NCBI GenBank assembly: GCA_039654915.1
Contig: CM077597.1
Location: 93,560,001-93,624,000, forward strand
DNA from: Aquilaria yunnanensis
Taxonomy: Eukaryota; Streptophyta; Magnoliopsida; Malvales; Thymelaeaceae
Length of the DNA: 64,000 nt
Direction: 5' to 3'
Both the position numbers and the translations under genes were made by a program. Positions within the stretch are counted from its first letter, which is position 1; each line of letters begins with the position of its first letter. A model generated the notes under the pieces. It saw only the letters and a list, made by a program, of their open reading frames with translations, made no database searches and had not been told where the DNA came from. This document shows, in pieces, positions 56,727-64,000 of this stretch.

Positions 56727-57230
56727 TTGCAGCCTTCTGTGATGTGTCTAGTGTGTAACTTTGAGCAGGAGACTAGTGATCATTTGTTACTTTGGTGCCA
56801 CCAAGCTGCCCAAGTATGGTCTTTAGTGAATATAACACAACTGTTCAAAACCCTTCCATGTTCTTTGTTGCAAAAAGACTTGAGACGGAATATAGTTAAG
56901 GCATCTTTGAGGACTCTTTGGAATGCTAGGAACAAACTTGTATTTGATGTCAAGTAGCTCAATATATTGGACATATTCTCATCCATTTAGACATCTCAGT
57001 GCAAAGGTCTTCAACATGGGAAGTTTCGGTTTACACAATATCTTAATCTCAGAAAAAATCTTGAAAAATATGATGAAAGAGATAAAGAAACAACATGATT
57101 TCCCTCACCATAATTTATCGTCATGCCTGCATCAATGGTGGTTTTATGTTTCGCAGCATTGCCTCATCAAATTCTTATATATGCATTATTCAAACAGACC
57201 GACCCATATTTTCTTTATCATTGTAATGTA
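56260..57230. repeat. Segmental duplication, unit III (partial)
   Basis: Matches 1-870 and 37617-38610. Similarity stops near 57230, where unrelated sequence begins, so either the duplication or the alignment is broken here. Confidence 0.8.
56727..56957 (+). pseudogene. zf-RVT (LINE-type) fragment, copy III
   Basis: The best-preserved of three copies: an open 76-codon frame MQPSVMCLVCNFEQETSDHL, then LLWCHQAAQVWSLV and LWNARNKLVFDVK. The Cys and His residues fit the zf-RVT zinc-binding domain of plant LINE-like reverse transcriptases. Without the RT domain it is a fragment, not a gene. Confidence 0.72.
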
Positions 57231-58089
57231 ACTTGTTGGGCATATGACTATAAATTAATTCAGCCAATATGACCCATTAGCTTAATTGGCCCCACTAGGC
57301 CTAATCCATCATCTCTCCAAGTTCCCATACCATTCTATTGTTTGCAAAGTACATAAATCTTACTAACACCTATATATTTAAAATGTTTTTAAAGTTAGTT
57401 TAGTTAATTAACATTATTTAAACATATTTGCCCAAAAAATGCTCCCTTTATCCCAGGTTTTCTACTCCATCTACCATTCTGAGCGATCTCAAATTCTTTG
57501 CACAATTTATTTTTTTGGAAAATTTTTTCAACCAAAATGACGTTCAATTACTGCTAGCCAGCCTATGCACATAGGATCTATCTCCCCTATTCATCCTCCA
57601 ACATCATTCAATTGCTACTATGGAGGATGTGGGTTTTTAGATCCAATGATTTGTGGTGTGGGTAGGCTGACGCATATGCTCAATTGAAGTGCCATTTTGT
57701 GTCAGCCATAATCGAGCGATTTGCTCAACTGGAATATTACATAGAGAGGGGATGGTGATGATGGGGGAGGTGTGCTTGATTGACCCGATGAGATGATGGC
57801 TGATGGTGACAACAGGGAAAATGTGGAGGTGGTGGTGCCGAAGATTGAGCGGCGATGCTAAAGATCATGGGGGGAGGAGTAATGCTGGTGACAAAGTCAA
57901 CAAATGAAGGGAGGTCGAGATCGGTGCACGATCGAAGGGAATCAACAAAGTGCTGCACGAGAAGATTCGTGAGAAGAAGAATCGATCTATGGCTGGAAGG
58001 GTGGGCATGCTACAGAACTCGGTCTAACCATTGCTACAACATCATTCATCGAACTAGACCTTAAGACTAACTGAGCAACTAAGCAATTG
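57231..58089. other. Unassigned noncoding stretch
   Basis: No recognisable gene. A His/Pro-rich minus-strand frame at 57737-57958 and a plus-strand frame at 57855-58064 show no family features and are likely chance. Confidence 0.4.
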
Positions 58090-58880
58090 GGGACATTGGC
58101 AAGGGTGTAGCTAGAAATTCAGCCTAGGGGTAACGGAGTGGCGTGTGGTGGGTTATTGGCATGTATAAATTTATAATCAATAATAGAAAACACTAGATAA
58201 TATTATATATAGACACATGAAATTTGAAAGTTTATGATAATTAAGTTCATTTCAAAAATTTACAACTTAAAATTTAATAAACAATTTACATATGTAGGCA
58301 CATGGAATTTGAAAGTTTACAATAAGTAAGTTCAATTAAAAAATTTAATTTAAAATTATTAGTTTCTTTTTGTGAATGAAATAAGTTCAATTTATGAAGT
58401 AAAAATAGTTATTTGAATTTTCTATCAATTATAAAAAAAATTATTATACAAATTAAATTTATTATATAATACTTTAGGGATAGTCCAATTATAATCCAAA
58501 AAGTTGTTATCAGACAAATACTTTGAGTTAACAAATTTCATATAGTGGAACCAAAATGAAACATTTTTAATGGATTTAGGACTAAAATGAAATGCTTTTA
58601 ATACGTTTGGGACTAAAACAAAATGTGTAATAGGATAGGGACTAAAACGAAACAATAATTAAAGATTAGGGACTATCACACAATTTACTCAATAAGAAAA
58701 TGAGTAAGACCTTAAAAGGATAAAATATACTAAAGCCCCTTATTAATTATAAAACTTACAAATAGGTACCTAACTTCAATTTTTCTACAATTTTATCACG
58801 TATCCAACAACCGAATAAAAATTTTTAAAAGTCTGGGGGGGCGGCTGCCCCCTCTTGCCCCTAAGAAGCTACGCCTCTAA
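58090..58880. mobile_element. Possible TIR transposon or MITE
   Basis: The left end GGGTGTAGCTAG with TAGGGGTAAC is partly inverted at the right end (CCCCTAAGAAGCTACGCC). The interior is AT-rich and non-coding. A target duplication was not settled, so class is uncertain. Confidence 0.35.
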
Positions 58881-61240
58881 TTGGAGTTGACTCATTGAGC
58901 CTAAAGGCTTAGTGGAGGGAGGCAACTCAGAAGAGGGTCAAAACAGCAAATTTCAACCTATGGAAGGCAAACAATCAAAAGAATCAACAGATTTCATAAC
59001 CCTAAGTTGGTCTGGGAAGTGAGTGAAGAAGCAAATCTAGTTGGGTGGTGTGGCAGATGAGAAGAGAGAAAGGATAGCAAACAGAGGTAAAAATGGAAGA
59101 ATATACATCCTTTTATCATTTCTTTATCTCCGTGCTATATACAAATGGAGCAGAAAACTTGAGATGGAGTGGGTACAATAGTGCCCATATTTTTAGTAAA
59201 TTACAACTGTGTCCCTGTATTTTTGAAAATTTTCATTAGTCTTTATATTTTTAGAAAAGTTGTAAGGCAACCTAAAGCATTTGAAAGATATATGAAGTGA
59301 GTTACTAACGTTTGAAGAGTGATATTTTGGCCACTGGGATATGTGGGGAAGAAAAATGAAAAAACAAAAAATTTACACTCTTTAATATCTGCATGCTAAC
59401 CAGTGTTGCGAGGAAATAAGACGACTTTTTTTTGTTTTCTTTTAGGTGAAAAAAAAAGGTTTTATTACAGAAAAAGAAACATGAACTGGTGCAAGGAAAA
59501 GTTAAACACGAAGTTAGGGGGTTTATCTTTATAAAAAAATTAACAAGCAAAAAAATACACGGACAAAAATGCCCTAACAAAATGGTCTCATTTAACAGTA
59601 AAATGAAGACTAGAACTGGTAGTATTTGATATTTTTTTTCAATTCAGAATACAATATAAGTCATTATAAATTATAATACAATACAAGTTATTATAAATTA
59701 GAATGTGAAATACAAGTTATTGTAAGGTAGAGAGATAAAAAAGAACAACTTAATGAGGGGTAGTTATTTTTCATTCAAAGAGGCTTGAACTTAGGTCTCA
59801 AAGCTTTGACAAATACAACATTGTGCATTTGAAGTTACCATTGAAGTAAACTTCCATGTGCACAGGTGGTATGATTTTTATCCTATCACGGAAGGTAAGT
59901 TTTATCCTATCGATACATATATCTTTTTTGGTGATATACTGTAGCTTGTTGGCTTGGAGTCCTGTAGGATCCTAAGTTAATTGGGCTGATACGGCCTAAT
60001 GCATATTGGCTAACTGCCTAATATCCCATGGTGGATTTTGGATCCAAATTGCTGGGAATGAGTAACAACATCCTCCTCTCCCTTAGTTTATTTTTTTAAT
60101 AATAAGTTTAGCATTAAAAATAAATTTAAATAATAAATAATTAAAAATTTCTCCTCATAAGTTTACGTTAATCAATTAAAATTTTTATTTTATTTCAATT
60201 TTAGGTAACTCCAACAGGCAATTTCTAGAATTGTCTGAAATCAAAATATCAAGAGAATCAAGTATAATGACTCTGGAAGGAGCAAGGTCGCATCAGTGGC
60301 GTTGATTTCTTTGGTTGGTAAGTTCCCTAATAGGCATGAATAGGAGTTCTGGCAGAGGCGATACTGAGAGTAGATGCCGTTTTCGGTTCATCCTGGATCA
60401 GATGCCAAGCTTGGATACCGGGAGGAATTAGGGAGGCGGCAAGTGTGTGATTCAAGCACTGGTGCGTCAAGCACATCGATTGTCAAGGAGAGTTCAATGT
60501 CTAGCGGATCGACGACAGCAATTGAGGAAAGGACAGAAGCGGCCGTGTTCGAGGAAGATGGGAAGAGTTATCAGAGAATGAGATAAGAAGAGTGGCGACG
60601 AGCCTTGGTGCTAGGGAGGTGGTGTCATTTGGGGAGGAGGTACGACGAGGACAAGGAGGGGACGAGGCGACGTGGAAGGGAGAAGGAGACGTTATTTTCC
60701 AATTATGAAGTAGAATAAACTTTGTTTGGTTCAAGAATCCCCCGCAAGGCAATGGTCATAAAACAAAATGAGGTTAGGGTTTCTCTACCTCATATGGATT
60801 TGGGCTGGGTTAGAGGGTCTGAGAAGTTTGTTGGTGGGCTTCATAACGGAGCTAGCTCTGTTGGTTCAAATTCTTCCGATATTAATGGGTTTTCTAAAGT
60901 GGGGGATAAAGATAATAATTATAACAATCATCTTAGTGGGGGGAAATAATTTAGTAGATGCATCTTATGTAATTTTTCCTAGGGCACCATTAATTGTTAA
61001 ATCCATGGATAAGGAAGGGGCAGGAGATTGTGAATTTTGATTGGCCCATATAATCTAGGGGATAACTTTTTCTTCGAGGTTAACGTTGCTAAAGAATCAA
61101 AAGTTGTTAAGGACTCAATGATGGAAAAAAAAAATAAGAATGATGATTCTGAATCCTTTTTTATTTTTCAAGGGGTTACACATGGAGTTATCAATCACGA
61201 AAGGAAGCTTATAAACTTATCAAGGTGTCCTTTAATAGTT
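58881..61240. other. Unassigned region with small unrecognised frames
   Basis: No gene can be supported. Plus-strand frames at 60374-60586, 60722-60949 and 61037-61249 (the last with YNLGDNFFFEVNVAKESKVV) might be remnants of a retroelement ORF1, but no zinc knuckle or other hallmark was found. 59640-59740 holds a short repeat of TACAAGTTATTATAAATTA-like sequence. Confidence 0.35.
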
Positions 61241-64000
61241 CACTACTAGAAAAAATGTCATTTAGCGACGGTTAAAAACAATCACAAATTAACAACGGCA
61301 AACAGTCACTAAAAGTCCGGTGAAAGTTTAGCGATGGTTGACAGTCGCTAAATTTTAGTGACGGCTAGCAGTCGCTAAATTTTAGCAACGCTAATTTAGT
61401 GACGATTAGCCGTCGCTAATTTTAGTGAGGGGTTCAAAAATTACAATGGCTTGTCCTTGGTAATATTCCAAAGACTAGCGACGACTAACTATGACTGGCT
61501 TTTAATGAGATTTTTATTCCATTTTCTTTTCATTTGTTTCGATAATGATAAATTTTAATTACTTTCAGTTTCTTTTCCGATGAAAATGTATGGATCGATG
61601 TATCCATGTGTGTATAAAAAAAACTATAATTTAGGATAAAATTTTGTTTTATGGTTAAAAAATTTATTATCTCAATTATTTTTCTAAAAATGAACGAACA
61701 AAGTTTTAAAAGTGATGGTTACCTTTCACTAACTTATGGAGACGGTTTGCCCTCACTAAGTTAGCGAAGGCTATCCTTCACAAAATTATGGTCATAGTTA
61801 GTGAAGGCTTACCCTCGCTAATTTAGTGACGGCTAGCTGTCGCTAAATTTAGTGACGGTTTGCCCTCACTAATTTAACGAATGCTAGCTGTCACTAAATT
61901 ATAGATAGTGTTAGTGGCAACTTGCCCTAACTAATTTAGCGACGGTTAGTCGTCACTAAATTTAGTGACGGCTTGCCGTCACTAATTTAGCGAAGACTAG
62001 CTGTCACTAAATTATAGATAGTGCTAGTGACAGCTTGCCCTCGCTAATTTAACCGTCGCTAAATTTAGTGACAATTTGCCCTACCTAAAATCCTAAATAT
62101 TATTGATGGTTAGCCTTCGCTACGTGTCAGCTAAATTTTGCTACACGCAACCCTCACTAGTATACATCAGTTCCAACTCTTAAGATTTTTTTTATTCAGA
62201 TAGATTGATCAATGAATCTATGTGTTTATGGAAAAAATATAAATTATAATTTAGGTTAAAAAAATTATCTATCTCAATTATTTTTTAGAAAATAAAAAAG
62301 AGAAGTGAAAATCTCTTGAATTTCAATTGATTTTTTCCAGGCCTTAGCAATATTAATTTCTTGATCAATAACCATAATATTATTGTTTATGTTAAATTTG
62401 ATTTAGTTATTGTTTATGTTAAATTTTTCACAATTTTGTTTAGTTATATGTGAGTAGCTTGTTAAATTTTATATTTAAAAATTATAATTTGGGTAATTAG
62501 AATTTTTTTGCTATTTATTGAGCCAAAATCTTTTAAGAAATTTTAAGTAATTTAACAAAAAATCTAGTTAATTAAAATTAAATTAATTTGAATAGGTTTA
62601 TTGGCACATAAGGGTTAGCCATTTTATAATATATTGGGATCTCATTTAGCCTAAATTTATTACAATTATGGCTAGGTTAATGTTATTTGATGATATAGCG
62701 AAGGCCACACGTCGCTAGGATTAAGCGACATTTTGCCGTCGCTATTTGTTGCGAGGGCACACTGTCGCTACTGGAAAGTAAAATTCCCCTGCTCACCGTC
62801 CAAACTTCAAAATAGAAAGACAGAAGTCCCTTCTCTGCTTTGGCGGCCACAATCTCCTTAATCGGTCCTCCCCACCCAACACGATTATGTTGAAACATGG
62901 AATCATGGTACAAGTCATTTCTATTTCAGGTAAATCTCTCTCACTTTCACTTGAAATCGATTTTGGGCTCGAATCGGTAGTTCTATTTAGGGTTTCACTT
63001 TCATTGCATTTTGATTTTCTCTTTCTTCCATGGTAGTTTCGAACATAGCTGTGTTGTTGTCGACTGTTTAATCGCCACAGTAGGAGCGACGACAGGCGAT
63101 TCATCCATTGCTGCTGTGCGATTTGAACGCTATGATAGTAAGTCTGATGTTGTTAATTCTGTTGTTCATTTCTGACATTGTTAATTTTGATAGGGATTTG
63201 AAGCCATTGGTTTTAGTTAATATGGATGTCGTTTCCGACGCTGCTTATTCTTTGTTTCTCCTCTGTTTGTCCTCTATGATACTACCAATTGTTTTCTAAA
63301 AGTTTACTCTTTCACATTTGTTGGCTTCACTCTATAACTTGACAATTTCTCTTTGTTTCTTACATGTGTTACCTTTTAGCTTTTTCTCAAATAAATTCTA
63401 CAAAAACCCCCTATACTTTACATCTACCATTGATTGGTATTATAGGCAATTGGCATTACTGAGTTGAATAGGTGCCAACGTAATGCATTTAGGTTAAATG
63501 TGAATGAAAGGTTTTAGAAAAGAAGGTGAAAAGATATATTCATGCAGAAATTGCCAACCGATATGCATATAGTGTTTGCTGTGCATTATTTGTGATTTGT
63601 ACAGTCTCTTGTGATTTTCTTTTTATTCGAATAGCTGTTGCTATGTCTTCTCACTCTTTTTCAAAATCATCATTTGCTCGTTCAGGAGGTCATCCAAAAG
63701 TACACAACAGTTTCTTACATTGGGAATAAACATGCCGCTCTTCCCAGTTGTTTAGGATCCTTAACATGGGATAAACCCTCATACTCTTAATTCCAACAAT
63801 TGGAAAGGTATTAAAATACTTTGGTACCTAACTGAAAGGAACTGAGGATTTAGAATTTTGAATTGTACTGATGATATCACCTTGACACGTTAATATACAA
63901 TTATAATCACAACTTTAATTTATTTATTTATGTTTTGACCCATCTCTTGAATACAGGGAAAGTGAGTATGCTGCATGGACTCTTGTAAATGGTTATGGCT
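61241..64000. mobile_element. CACTA element, left end (continues past the window)
   Basis: Starts CACTACTAGAAAAAATGTC and is followed by at least a dozen direct and inverted TTTAGCGACGGC- or GTCGCTAAATT-type subterminal repeats between 61260 and 62110, with more at 62690-62770. The end matches the CACTA at 50210. No right end (TAGTAGTG) was found before base 64000. No transposase was recognised in 62780-64000, so the content of that part is unknown and may lie outside the element. Confidence 0.7.

Noticed and set aside
57737..58064. Possible small gene (frames on both strands)
   Set aside because: Compositionally biased, no homologous motif, no promoter or splice evidence.

Overview
This window is nuclear DNA from a flowering plant, most likely a eudicot. 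It is AT-rich, gene-poor and crowded with nested plant transposons: Ty1/copia, long Ty3/gypsy-like solo LTRs, hAT, MULE, CACTA, LINE and tRNA-derived SINE elements. The few host genes have plant TATA boxes and plant-type termini. There is no operon structure and no sign of prokaryotic or organellar DNA.

The backbone is a tandem segmental duplication. Unit I runs from before base 1 to about 31.9 kb, unit II from about 31.9 to 53.6 kb, and unit III starts at about 53.6 kb. Each unit originally held, in order: an unrecognised helical membrane-protein gene ('gene X', minus strand), a LINE-type zf-RVT fragment, a hAT transposase relic, SINEs, a 23-kDa jasmonate-induced-protein-like gene (JIP23-like, minus strand), and a short array of ~250-bp repeats. 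Unit I shows only the JIP23 copy, which is a pseudogene split by a copia element. Unit II has an intact JIP23-like gene (48055-48690) but a gene X copy damaged by a 154-bp deletion (36183-37250). Unit III has an intact gene X (54780-55928); its JIP23 copy would lie beyond the window.

Transposons explain most differences between units. Unit I gained a 1.46-kb Pack-MULE carrying a MUN/DUF810 (PATROL1-like) gene fragment, a LINE 3' end, the copia element (9853-14332, 5-bp target duplication), and a MULE-like element (15771-20708) that received a 2.45-kb solo LTR. The end of that LTR plus ~2.4 kb of flank was then amplified into a five-unit tandem array (19078-31733). Every array unit contains a ~0.7-kb Pack-MULE with a UGT74-like glucosyltransferase fragment. 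Unit II gained a 3.63-kb solo LTR with covarying hairpins (32213-35843), a second 2.59-kb solo LTR (41132-43721), a MITE (46730-47077) and a CACTA element (50210-53612). That CACTA holds a nested CACTA-like element and a captured N-terminal fragment of HMG-CoA reductase. Unit III flank holds a SINE (53757-54143). The right end (61241 onward) begins another CACTA element with many subterminal repeats.

The biologically interesting content is the co-duplicated JIP23-like/gene X pair and the three separate host-gene fragments carried by DNA transposons. All homology statements rest on reading translations and motifs by eye; no database search was run.
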